Made by a program: the position numbers and the translations under genes
Notes under the pieces: generated by a model
The model's input: the letters and a program-made list of their open reading frames with translations, nothing else
Databases searched by the model: none
Told to the model about the DNA's origin: nothing
Origin: Paenibacillus hemerocallicola
GTDB taxonomy: Bacteria; Bacillota; Bacilli; Paenibacillales; NBRC-103111
Reading direction: 5' to 3'
DNA: 36,405 nucleotides
Assembly: GCF_006265175.1 (NCBI RefSeq)
Contig: NZ_VDCQ01000086.1
Span: forward strand, 1-36,405
Part shown: positions 23,828-31,617 of the stretch, piece by piece
Layout: the number at the start of each line of letters is the position of its first letter
Position numbering within the stretch: position 1 is the first letter of the stretch

Positions 23828-23930
23828 ACCGCCCCTCTGCTAGGAATCGGTCTATTTCTGATCGAGGCACAGTAGACCGCCTTTGAAGCGGTCTACTGTG
23901 CCGGGGAGTCGTGTTTGCGCACGGCTCCTC
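23822..23930 (+). terminator. Three consecutive hairpins in the toxin 3' region
   Basis: Stem 1 (23822-23831 with 23848-23857, 10 bp) contains the toxin stop codon. Stem 2 (23866-23880 with 23888-23902) is a perfect 15-bp stem with a 7-base loop. Stem 3 (23905-23913 with 23920-23928, one G-U pair) is followed by a T-rich stretch and should terminate plus-strand transcription. Long structured 3' ends are typical of type I toxin mRNAs. Confidence 0.65.
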
Positions 23931-24089
23931 ATTAGTTTTATTATATCTGTGTCCGTTTATGCATGCCATACACCTTCGGTCGCATCTCGGACGCCACGCC
24001 AAGACACTTGTAACCATTCGATTGCAGGACGCCTTTTCCGGCCGAGTTCCTGATCATACCTGTCCCGTTTAGCGGAATGCGGAATTTGA

Positions 24090-24749
24090 TTATTCGTTTG
24101 GCAACCAATCCTCACATTCATCTGCCCGTATTTGCAGCTCATTATAGAGCACGCCGGCATGATAGCCGTCGCAAACGGCGTGGTGGAATTGTCCCGACAA
24201 AGGCAGCATTATTTTTTCATCTTGCTGAAAATATTTCCCCATTGTAAAGATGGGCAGCAAATAGGTTCCGTCGTTATAAACGTTCAGGTTAAAGCCCGTA
24301 AAGCTGACCCAAGGAATGCTGGAAACGGGAAAGGTGTTTGGCGGCTCGTCGGCTTTAGCCGCAAATTCTTTAACATCCCCGTACCTTCCTATATCATCCA
24401 GATAGCGACCGTAGAACTCCTTAAAGTCTTCACTGTACGAAGTCCAGATGGATGAAAACGTTTTGTCATCCTCATGGAAAATGGTAAAGCTCGGGGACAA
24501 ACTGTCCCAATAGCCTAACCTGCCCTCGGAATCAAAACACGTGCGAAATTCAATGTGACGGTTCACCACTGTCGCTATCATGTGAATGAGTGCCGGGTAC
24601 AGCTTGATCCCCTTACTCTTCAGTTCTGGCAGCAGTCGGGTAATGTCAAGGTTGGCCGTCATGCTGTAGGTGCATCTGACATGGTTTAAATAATGTTCAA
24701 AATAAGGTTTTCTACTCCAGCTCTCCAGATCAATCGGATTAAATCTCAT
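24090..24749 (-). CDS. cat: Chloramphenicol acetyltransferase, type A
   Basis: 219 residues, the canonical length of classical CAT trimers. The active-site signature H189-H190-A-V-C-D-G195 followed by Y-H is intact, with H190 as the general base. The N-terminus R-F-N-P-I-D-L-E-S-W-S-R-K-P-Y-F-E-H-Y and the S-F-T-G-F-N-L-N motif are also standard. It transfers acetyl from acetyl-CoA to the 3-hydroxyl of chloramphenicol in the cytoplasm. Translation is probably induced by the drug: its AGGAGG is locked in a hairpin behind a short leader peptide. There is no insertion sequence beside it, so it looks like a resident chromosomal gene. Confidence 0.95.
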   Translation of the reverse strand: MRFNPIDLESWSRKPYFEHYLNHVRCTYSMTANLDITRLLPELKSKGIKLYPALIHMIATVVNRHIEFRTCFDSEGRLGYWDSLSPSFTIFHEDDKTFSSIWTSYSEDFKEFYGRYLDDIGRYGDVKEFAAKADEPPNTFPVSSIPWVSFTGFNLNVYNDGTYLLPIFTMGKYFQQDEKIMLPLSGQFHHAVCDGYHAGVLYNELQIRADECEDWLPNE

Positions 24750-24756
24750 GTTTTTA

Positions 24757-24793
24757 ACCTCCTAAAATGATTCCATTTTTCGTTTTAGGAGGT
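24757..24793 (-). promoter_or_regulatory. Translational attenuator hairpin sequestering the cat ribosome binding site
   Basis: On the minus strand ACCTCCTAAAA (24793-24783) pairs perfectly over 11 bp with TTTTAGGAGGT (24767-24757), loop 15. The right arm contains the cat Shine-Dalgarno. This is the arrangement known from cat-86 and pC194 cat. Confidence 0.88.
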
Positions 24794-24814
24794 CTGATCG
24801 ACTGATTTAACCAT
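24785..24814 (-). CDS. cat leader peptide
   Basis: ATG at 24814 opens M-V-K-S-V-D-Q-T-S and stops at TAA inside the left arm of the attenuator hairpin. The start M-V-K resembles the cat-86 leader, in which a drug-stalled ribosome opens the hairpin. The leader's own ribosome binding site is weak: GATGAGG lies only two bases from the ATG, so a GTG/ATG a few bases upstream in another frame is an alternative. Confidence 0.65.
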   Translation of the reverse strand: MVKSVDQTS

Positions 24815-24866
24815 ATCCTCATCACATTCCCGGTATATTATTTCTCCCACTACTACTGTGAGGTTA

Positions 24867-24896
24867 AGTATATCACCATCACAGCCGTAACATCAA
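24867..24896 (-). promoter_or_regulatory. Promoter of the cat operon
   Basis: On the minus strand TTGATG (24896-24891) and TATACT (24872-24867) are 18 bp apart, with an extended TG motif one base before the -10. Predicted start near 24860, about 45 nt before the leader ATG. Confidence 0.7.
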
Positions 24897-24937
24897 AGCA
24901 TTTTGGAAGAAAACCGTCCGTCCAAAACTTGATCATC

Positions 24938-25350
24938 GGTTGTGGTGCGGTTGTGGTTGTGGTTGCGGTTGCGGTTGCGGTTGCGGTTGCGGTTGCGGTT
25001 GCGGTTGCGGTTGCGGTTGCGGTTGCGGTTGCGGTTGCGGTTGCGGTTGCGGTTGCGGTTGCGGTTGCGGTTGCGGTTGCGGTTGCGGTTGCGGTTGCGG
25101 TTGCGGTTGCGGTTGCGGTTGCGGTTGCGGTTGCGGTTGCGGTTGCGGTTGCGGTTGCGGTTGCGGTTGCGGTTGCGGTTGCGGTTGCGGTTGCGGTTGC
25201 GGTTGCGGTTGCGGTTGCGGTTGCGGTTGCGGTTGCGGTTGCGGTTGCGGTTGCGGTTGCGGTTGCGGTTGCGGTTGCGGTTGCGGTTGCGGTTGCGGTT
25301 GCGGTTGCGGTTGCGGTTGCGGTTGCGGTTGCGGTTGCGGTTGCGGTTGC
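24938..25350. repeat. Perfect hexanucleotide array (GGTTGC)x65
   Basis: From 24961 to 25350 the unit GGTTGC repeats 65 times without error. It is preceded by degenerate GGTTGT/GGTGCGGTTGT units (24938-24960) and followed by decayed units to about 25374. Every one of the six frames is open because no frame of this hexamer has a stop: V-A, C-G and L-R on plus, P-Q, A-T and N-R on minus. No frame has a ribosome binding site, so I treat it as non-coding. GG every six bases could fold into stacked two-layer G-quadruplexes. Confidence 0.97.
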
Positions 25351-25455
25351 GATGCGGTTACGCTTCCGGTTGCGTGACGCTGGTTGTGTTTTATCTTTAT
25401 CATATTAACTACACAAATCTAAACTTTTGGGAAACGAGAGAAGAATCCGGACTAA

Positions 25456-25530
25456 CTGTAAAACATACAGCTATTTGAAGGGAAAGCGCCGATCAGTTCG
25501 TGTTAGCTGGAAAAGGTACAGTTATTTTCT
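25456..25530. repeat. Pair of degenerate intergenic repeat units
   Basis: AACTGTAAAACATACAGCTATTT-like and AGCTGG-AAAA-GGTACAGTTATTT-like units lie about 50 bp apart as direct repeats, and each contains a short CTGTA/TACAG dyad. A related partial copy (AACTACACAATTTCCAGTTATT-like) lies near 25618-25641. They resemble dispersed intergenic repeats; the rest of 25351-25720 holds no gene I can support. Confidence 0.45.
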
Positions 25531-25719
25531 CTCGTTCTCCGGCTTTTGCGGTTTCTGAATCAAATAACAACGTATTTTCCATTTATTTCGGCAAGGGGCA
25601 CCTTCCTTATTGAAATTAACTACACAATTTCCAGTTATTGCGGAACGTTGAGGGTCGAGCAGCTGTTGTTCATTCGATCGATTCCTTCTCAGCTGCTCCT
25701 TCTCTGCTGCTCCTTCCCC

Positions 25720-25917
25720 CCCGAACAACCTCGTCCCGGTACTGCCCTGTGCTAACAACGGGATTCCGCTTGAATTTTTTCGAGAACCAGTCGATATCGG
25801 CGTACCCGACCGCAGCGGCGACTCCATAGCCCCGCATGTCCGTAGCTCCCTGCAGTTGCTTCGCTTTGTCGAGTATCGATTAAACTCGACTCGGATGCCG
25901 GTTTGACTGCTGACTGG
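25720..25917 (-). pseudogene. AraC-family regulator relic (C-terminal HTH)
   Basis: A minus-strand frame encodes the second helix-turn-helix of an AraC protein: K-Q-L-Q-G-A-T-D-M-R, then G-V-A-A-A-V-G-Y-A-D-I-D-W-F-S-K-K-F-K-R and Q-Y-R-D. About 55 residues remain. There is no start or N-terminal sensor domain, and the end runs into C-rich repeat-like sequence without the usual stop. It lies downstream of the locus B binding-protein gene on the same strand, so it may once have regulated that locus. Confidence 0.7.
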
Positions 25918-25972
25918 TATGTCCTCATCATTCCCGGAAACCGAAGCGAACGAGAAAGACTCCGACGACCGG

Positions 25973-25986
25973 GATAACCGGTTATC
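25973..25986. promoter_or_regulatory. 14-bp perfect palindrome
   Basis: GATAACCGGTTATC lies about 30 bp downstream of the locus B sugar-binding gene. With no loop it is not a terminator; it is more like a protein-binding site, but nothing else supports that. Confidence 0.3.
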
Positions 25987-26016
25987 GAAGTCTTGTCTCG
26001 TTTGTTCTGGAGCTTA

Positions 26017-27351
26017 TTATTTCCTTTTCTCCTCGATCGCTTTATTCGCCCTCTCCTCGGCATCGCGCAGCGCGGTGTTGATATCGGCCGTACCGCTAAA
26101 AACGTTGTTGCCGGCACCGATCATTTCGAGAAGAGCAAGCCGGTTGAACCGGTTCGTATACGGAAGGTCGGCCATTTTATGTTTGAATACCGCCGTCGTG
26201 TTGCGGCCTTTCAGGATGGGCAGCTTCGTGCCGAACGCTTGTTGGACTTCCTTATCGAGCAGCACCGGCATTTTTCCATTTGCCGACAAGTGCGTTTGGA
26301 CTTCCTTGGACCCCATCAAATGCGAGATCGCCGCGAAAGCCTGCTCCTTATGCTTGCTTGCCTTGGATACCATAAAGTATAGAGGTTTGTTCGCACCGGC
26401 GATACCGGGCTTCTCCTTGGACTGCGGCAAGGAAGCAACGTCCCAGTTGATTTTTTGACCCTTCTGCTCCGCTCCGTCCAGCAGATTGACCATAATATTG
26501 AAGCTTTGCATCAGTGAAGCCAATGTCTGCTTTTGATAAAAATCTTCGTTCGTCAGCTTCGTATTTCCCGGAATGCTGTTGATTTCCTGCAGCAAAGCGA
26601 GAGATTTCTTCCAGTCGTCGGTTTGGAACGACGCTTTTCCCGTCTTCGGGTCGAACAGCGACAGCCCCCATTGGCTGCCGGTCATCAGCAGATTGATCGT
26701 TCGGAAGGCCGAATACTGAATCCCTCCGTCTTGTCGGGACAACCGCTTGAACAGCACGATGGCGTCATCCCATGTCATATCGTCCGTCGGGTACGGGATT
26801 CCGAATTTATCGAACGAATCTTTATTGTAGAACCACATCATGCGATCCGAATAGATCGGAAGCGCCAGCAACTGCCCATTGCTTCCTATCGATCGGCCTC
26901 CCTCGAGCACTTGGGAATCGACCTGCTTCAGATCGACGGAGAAGCTGTGCACATATTCATTCAGGTCCATAGGGAAATCATAATCGAGTAGACCGGCCAG
27001 ATTCGGATGATCCGTAAAGACAATATCGGGTGTGCTTCCGGCCGCCATCAAATTTTCCAGCGTGTTGGCCGCGCCTTTCGTAAAATCCACATATTCCAAA
27101 GTAATGAACGGATATTTTTTGCGGATCGGCTCGGCAAAATAAGTATCGAATTCCGCCTGCTGAAACGCGGTATTCCAGTTATTCACTCTTAAGGTGACCG
27201 GTTCCGTGGCTACTTGCTTCGGCCCCTCCGTCTTGCCCGTCGTCGACGGTTCGGCCGGACTGGCGCCGTCCCCACTCTTGCCCGAGCAGCTCGCCAGCAT
27301 CAAGCCAGTCGCCAGCAGCACCGTACTAATCCATAACAGCTTCGATTTCAT
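26017..27351 (-). CDS. ABC-type sugar-binding lipoprotein, locus B
   Basis: 444 residues: signal segment 4-20, lipobox L-A-S-C22, linker, then a solute-binding fold with M-W-F-Y-N-K-D-S-F-D-K-F-G-I-P-Y-P hinge region, D-M-T-W-D-D-A and the C-terminal A-E-E-R-A-N-K-A-I helix. It is a paralogue of the locus A binding protein. GAGGGG precedes the ATG. It is the last gene after the rhamnosidase (25-bp gap) and again has no permease partner nearby. Probable ligand: a rhamnose-containing oligosaccharide, inferred from context. Confidence 0.9.
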   Translation of the reverse strand: MKSKLLWISTVLLATGLMLASCSGKSGDGASPAEPSTTGKTEGPKQVATEPVTLRVNNWNTAFQQAEFDTYFAEPIRKKYPFITLEYVDFTKGAANTLENLMAAGSTPDIVFTDHPNLAGLLDYDFPMDLNEYVHSFSVDLKQVDSQVLEGGRSIGSNGQLLALPIYSDRMMWFYNKDSFDKFGIPYPTDDMTWDDAIVLFKRLSRQDGGIQYSAFRTINLLMTGSQWGLSLFDPKTGKASFQTDDWKKSLALLQEINSIPGNTKLTNEDFYQKQTLASLMQSFNIMVNLLDGAEQKGQKINWDVASLPQSKEKPGIAGANKPLYFMVSKASKHKEQAFAAISHLMGSKEVQTHLSANGKMPVLLDKEVQQAFGTKLPILKGRNTTAVFKHKMADLPYTNRFNRLALLEMIGAGNNVFSGTADINTALRDAEERANKAIEEKRK

Positions 27352-27376
27352 GCTTCGCCCCTCTTTCTATTGCTTA

Positions 27377-29479
27377 TCAGTTGCCAGCTACTCCGCTCTC
27401 CGAATTCGCGTAAGCAATGGCATAATCCTCATCGGGCTTATCCAGCGATAACTCATAACGATCCGGCCCGATTACGCGAAAATTACCGGTCGGACATGAC
27501 GGGACAATTCGGCTGGTGATCCGCAGGATGCCCGGACTTCGTCCGGTCCGGATCGTGATCCTCGTCTCGTCCATATAGATGCGAATATTGTCCCGGTTGG
27601 CGGGCACGACGCCTTCGAACCACGCCAGTCCGCCCAGATGCGGCTCGATCAGGAAGCGCGCATATCCGGCCTCGAGCGGCTTCACGCCCATGAAATATTT
27701 GCCGAGCAAATAGATCGGTCCGGCTCCCCAAGCGTGGCACAGGCTTTTGCCGAACGGTCTGCCGTACATCGCATATTGGGCGCTGCCCTGAACCTCGGGA
27801 TCGTACACTTCCCAGAAGCTGGTTGCCCCCTGATCAAGCATACCACCCCAGTAACGCTCCATCTCGGATGCTACGTAAGCGTGCTCGCCGATCTCGCATA
27901 AAGCGGCCAACTCATAGAAGCGCATATATGGCGTGGCAATCTTGAGCACTTGATCGTTCATCAACACGTTACTCGCAACCGATCGTTGACGTCCCGCATC
28001 CAGAAAACCGAGCAGCAGCGCAAACATGTTGGCGTACCGCGTCATATGCGGCTGCAGCCGGCCATTTATCCGGTTATGTAGAAGCCCGCCCCGCTCCTCG
28101 TCCCAAAACGTGTCGAACAGTTCCCGCCGCAGCGCAGCCGCATGATCTCCCAGCTCCCTCGCTGTCGCATCGTCCCCGAACATCCGCGCGAAGTCCGCCG
28201 CCACTTCCAGACTTCGTGCAAACAATACTTGCTGGAAGCTAAGCTCGCCCTCCTTGCTTACATCCGCCCAATCGACGAACACCCAATCTCCCGGCTTCCC
28301 TTCCACCATACCTCTCTCATTGGCCCGCGACCGGCAGAAAGCGACAAGATCGAGCATCTTCGGATAGATGGAACGGATAAATTCCAGATCGCCGGTATAC
28401 CGGTAATGATCATACAAGCTGATGATCCAGTAGAAGGAGTAATCGAGGATCGTATTCAGATGCGTCTCGATCGGGTCCTTGCCGCGCAGCGCTATCATCG
28501 TCCGGCGATTGACGGCTTCGTCGAAGAAGGAGTAATAATTGATAAGATAGCTTTGTGAGGCGTCCCCCGACCATACCCAGCGGTCCCGCTTGATGCCGTC
28601 GAGGAAAAACTCCCGCGTCGTCAAATGCATCGTATGGGCGGCGACATCCCAGATGCGGTTGATTCGTTCATTCGAGCAGCGAAATCGGCCGCGGTATTCC
28701 ACGGGCAAATATTCGTACAGCATCGAGACGCCGCCGATAGTTACGCCCGGATCGGGGTTGACACGTACATACCGGAAAGCTCGGGACGAGCCATGGGTAT
28801 AGTCCGGCGACGCTCCGGACGTTACCTCGATTCGGTCCAGCGTATCGCATTCGGCTTCGGACAGAGCCTCTTCCAGCGATTCCCCGTAATACAGTATGAC
28901 CGTGCCCTCTCCCTGCAGCCCGTGAAGCTGCACATAACCGAATGTTTCCTCGCCGAAGTCGACAAGCAGCGTACCGTCGTCAAACGTTGTCGCTTCCGAG
29001 TGCTCCTTCCGCACCGAAGGCAACCGGTATCCCGATGGACGCTCCTCTGCCGAATGGAACTGCCCGCAACCGGGAACAATCCAATTCCAATTGCCGCTCG
29101 TCACTCTCCAGCTGGTATTGCTGGCTATCGTGATCCCTTTCGCGAACAAGGCTGGCAGGCCGCTCTCGTTGACAACCGATATGACAAGCGAGTGCTTTCC
29201 TTTGGGCAGCATAAGCTTCCCGCCCCCTGAAGGCACCATCCTGCCATCGATCATGACATTGTAGCGGCCCTCTACGGTCAACGCCAGCTCTTCCTTTTCG
29301 ACGATCTCATAGATGCATTGGAATTTGACGACGCAATACGGAGAATCGACTCGATAGAAAGGTGGATATACGCTTCCCCGCTCCTCCCGGCGCAAAACAA
29401 CCTCGCGATGCAGCCATATTTCAAAATCGCCCGGATACCAGATCCAGGTCGCCTCGTCGTGTCCGACGGACTTCATCAA
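27377..29479 (-). CDS. GH78 alpha-L-rhamnosidase-like protein
   Basis: 700 residues. An N-terminal beta-sandwich region (about 1-260) is followed by an (alpha/alpha)6 barrel opened by D294-G-I-K-R-D-R-W-V-W-S-G-D306, the GH78 signature holding the substrate-binding and general-acid region. A-T-S-F-W-E-V-Y-D-P near 580 and a C-terminal beta domain complete the family layout. No signal peptide, so it should act in the cytoplasm on imported oligosaccharides, cutting terminal alpha-L-rhamnose. It sits between the beta-helix and sugar-binding genes in one operon. Confidence 0.9.
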   Translation of the reverse strand: MMKSVGHDEATWIWYPGDFEIWLHREVVLRREERGSVYPPFYRVDSPYCVVKFQCIYEIVEKEELALTVEGRYNVMIDGRMVPSGGGKLMLPKGKHSLVISVVNESGLPALFAKGITIASNTSWRVTSGNWNWIVPGCGQFHSAEERPSGYRLPSVRKEHSEATTFDDGTLLVDFGEETFGYVQLHGLQGEGTVILYYGESLEEALSEAECDTLDRIEVTSGASPDYTHGSSRAFRYVRVNPDPGVTIGGVSMLYEYLPVEYRGRFRCSNERINRIWDVAAHTMHLTTREFFLDGIKRDRWVWSGDASQSYLINYYSFFDEAVNRRTMIALRGKDPIETHLNTILDYSFYWIISLYDHYRYTGDLEFIRSIYPKMLDLVAFCRSRANERGMVEGKPGDWVFVDWADVSKEGELSFQQVLFARSLEVAADFARMFGDDATARELGDHAAALRRELFDTFWDEERGGLLHNRINGRLQPHMTRYANMFALLLGFLDAGRQRSVASNVLMNDQVLKIATPYMRFYELAALCEIGEHAYVASEMERYWGGMLDQGATSFWEVYDPEVQGSAQYAMYGRPFGKSLCHAWGAGPIYLLGKYFMGVKPLEAGYARFLIEPHLGGLAWFEGVVPANRDNIRIYMDETRITIRTGRSPGILRITSRIVPSCPTGNFRVIGPDRYELSLDKPDEDYAIAYANSESGVAGN

Positions 29480-29521
29480 GCATCTCTCCTTATGCGGTAT
29501 AAGCTAATGCGCTCGTTTGCC

Positions 29522-31513
29522 CTATAGGGCGCCGAACGGCTGGAATATCGGATTGACGACGCCATACGTTCCCGCCGACGTGCACACCCAGCCGACGAAA
29601 CCGGTCGAGCCCGGATGGATGCACATGATTTTATCGCCTTCCCGCCAAGCGCCCGTCGTGGGCAAGCTGTCCGAATACCACGCCTTGACCCCGTTTTCGA
29701 TAGCCGAGATCGGGGCCGTTCCGAATAAAATATCCGTCGACGTATGATTGTACGCTTGGTTATGCGCCAACTCGACATTCGTGACGGTATCGAGCACACG
29801 TATGCCGTTCGGCTGCGTTCTGGCCGCGCCCGTCCTCGTATCGCAGCACAAATTGTTGACGATATTGAGCCGATCGCTGCTGCCCGAGGCGAGAATACCG
29901 GTCATTTTGTTATCCAGGCATTCGTTGCCGTCGACGATCGCCCGCTGGCAATGGGTCATACTGATCCCGTAGTAATTCGCGCCGCTGACTTTATTGCCCT
30001 GAATGATGAGGTCGTTCGACGCGTAGCATTCGATGCCCGAGCCGTTCGCATTGTGCAGCTCATTGTTCGCAAACTTCATCCGTCCTCCATTCGAGGAGGT
30101 ATAGATTCCGGAACCGATCGTAGCGCCATTCGCTATGAACAGATTGCCGATGACTGAACATTCCGACGATTTACCGGAGATGTCCACGCCCCTCCCGTAA
30201 TAGTTCTCGAACTGGTTGCCGATCGCCGTAACGCGGATTCCGTTCATCCGGATCGCATACTGGGTCCCGAGATTCGGTTCCCGTTTGAAATTGCGGACGA
30301 TGTTGTTGGCGAATACGATATGCGAGGATGGTACGTCGCCGCCATTGTTCGGTTTTTCGTGCGTCTCTGCCTTAAACGCGGCAATGCCGGTCCGTTCTCC
30401 CACATTATTGGCCACAACGATGTTATGGCAGCCTCCCGATACGTCCACGCACATGCCCGATCCGAAACCGTTCGCGAGTACCGGCTTCATCCCCAGATCG
30501 TAAAACGTGCAGCCCGTCACGACGCTGTCGACCCATTCGTTCATCCCCACGCCGTGGTTGCCGGTTTGTTCGAAGTGGCAGTTCTCGATCCGAATCTGGC
30601 TGCTGATCGGATGCGGGTACGGATGCGCCGCGCTTCCGTAGCTCTGAATCGCGCTGTTGAACGAGCCCCTGAAGAAGCATTCGGAGAACGAAATGTTGTC
30701 GACTTCCCGGTCCGCAGGCGGAGTAAAGTAGAACAGATGATGGGCGTTCAGCGAAACCTCCGGATCGGTCAACCAGTTGGCGTCGGCGTTCCCGTCGAAC
30801 TTGATCCCCCGCACCGTGATCCGTTTGGCGGTCGTCAGCCTGAACGGATAAAAGAACTTGAGGATGCCATTGTTAACGGCCTTGATCACGGTCCCGATTC
30901 CCGCCCCATGCAGCGTTGTGCCGGAATGATCGGCAGTCAGCAGAAATGCCGCCCGCGTCACGCTGTCATCAGTCGATACAATATAGGTGCCTTCCGGAAA
31001 ATAGACGGAGCCGCCGCGACCCGCATCGATCGCCAGCCGGATGGACGCCGTATCGTCCGTCACCCCGTCCCCTTTGGCACCGAACCATTTCACATTCAAC
31101 GACCCTTCGTAAATGCGTTTGAATCTGGCGCCGACGGAAGGCGATACGAGAACGGTACCGGAGTTATCCGCCGACGAGGTATCGGCCGGATCGAACAGGA
31201 AGATGCCTTCCCGGCCGGAATCCTTGACGAAGTACGGACGGTTTGCATCCGGATTCGCTTCGTTTCGCAGCGCACCGATTGTTGTCGTCTCGCAGCAGGC
31301 TTTTACCCCTTTACCGTAGACGGCATTGGTTACCGTAGAGTCCTTTCCGTTGGAGGCGCTAACCAGTCCGGAGTTCAACAAGAATCCCGAGGCTGCCGCC
31401 ATCCCTCCGAGGCCTGCCGTCGCCAGCAACGCCCTGCGGCTCATTCTCGCAGATGAATCCGCCATCTCTCGTTCTTGGACATGAACCGTTTCTTTGCTTT
31501 TTTCCGTATTCAT
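29522..31513 (-). CDS. Tat-exported right-handed beta-helix protein (pectate-lyase-3/tailspike-like), locus B
   Basis: 663 residues with a twin-arginine motif M-S-R26-R27-A-L-L and hydrophobic segment to about residue 50. Residues 60-140 match the paralogue's N-terminal domain ([15 protein letters not shown]). [13 protein letters not shown] opens the beta-helix, rich in N-x-x-x-N-x-I-V rungs. The tail [10 protein letters not shown] and G-W-V-C-T-S-A-G resembles C-terminal motifs of phage tailspikes. ATG at 31513 has AAAGGTGAT 7 bases upstream; the longer frame is unsupported. Probable secreted or wall-associated glycan lyase, hydrolase or binder. Confidence 0.88.
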   Translation of the reverse strand: MNTEKSKETVHVQEREMADSSARMSRRALLATAGLGGMAAASGFLLNSGLVSASNGKDSTVTNAVYGKGVKACCETTTIGALRNEANPDANRPYFVKDSGREGIFLFDPADTSSADNSGTVLVSPSVGARFKRIYEGSLNVKWFGAKGDGVTDDTASIRLAIDAGRGGSVYFPEGTYIVSTDDSVTRAAFLLTADHSGTTLHGAGIGTVIKAVNNGILKFFYPFRLTTAKRITVRGIKFDGNADANWLTDPEVSLNAHHLFYFTPPADREVDNISFSECFFRGSFNSAIQSYGSAAHPYPHPISSQIRIENCHFEQTGNHGVGMNEWVDSVVTGCTFYDLGMKPVLANGFGSGMCVDVSGGCHNIVVANNVGERTGIAAFKAETHEKPNNGGDVPSSHIVFANNIVRNFKREPNLGTQYAIRMNGIRVTAIGNQFENYYGRGVDISGKSSECSVIGNLFIANGATIGSGIYTSSNGGRMKFANNELHNANGSGIECYASNDLIIQGNKVSGANYYGISMTHCQRAIVDGNECLDNKMTGILASGSSDRLNIVNNLCCDTRTGAARTQPNGIRVLDTVTNVELAHNQAYNHTSTDILFGTAPISAIENGVKAWYSDSLPTTGAWREGDKIMCIHPGSTGFVGWVCTSAGTYGVVNPIFQPFGAL

Positions 31514-31617
31514 TCGCAACATCACCTTTACTTGGATTTTTCCAAAGCAAGGAGCGTCCGCTATCGATTTTTGCCTAAATGCCATGCTCCATGGGACGCC
31601 CTCGAGCAAGCCTCATG

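Larger units (their letters stand above)
23669..23933 (-). ncRNA. Putative antisense RNA (type I antitoxin)
   Basis: Promoter on the minus strand: TGGCAT (23968-23963), 17 bp, perfect TATAAT (23945-23940), giving a start near 23933. A rho-independent terminator on the same strand (GCCCG/CGGGC stem, 23695-23682) ends in a seven-T run at 23675-23669. The about 265-nt RNA would be fully complementary to the toxin frame and its 3' hairpins. There is no open reading frame of note in it. Confidence 0.55.

Noticed and set aside
24929-25478. Long open frames through the GGTTGC array encoding V-A, C-G, R-L or P-Q repeat proteins
   Set aside because: A stop-free hexamer makes all frames open automatically. 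None has a ribosome binding site, and several overlap on both strands.
30320-31456. 378-codon plus-strand frame opposite the locus B beta-helix protein
   Set aside because: Arg/His-rich composition typical of antisense frames, no recognisable motif.
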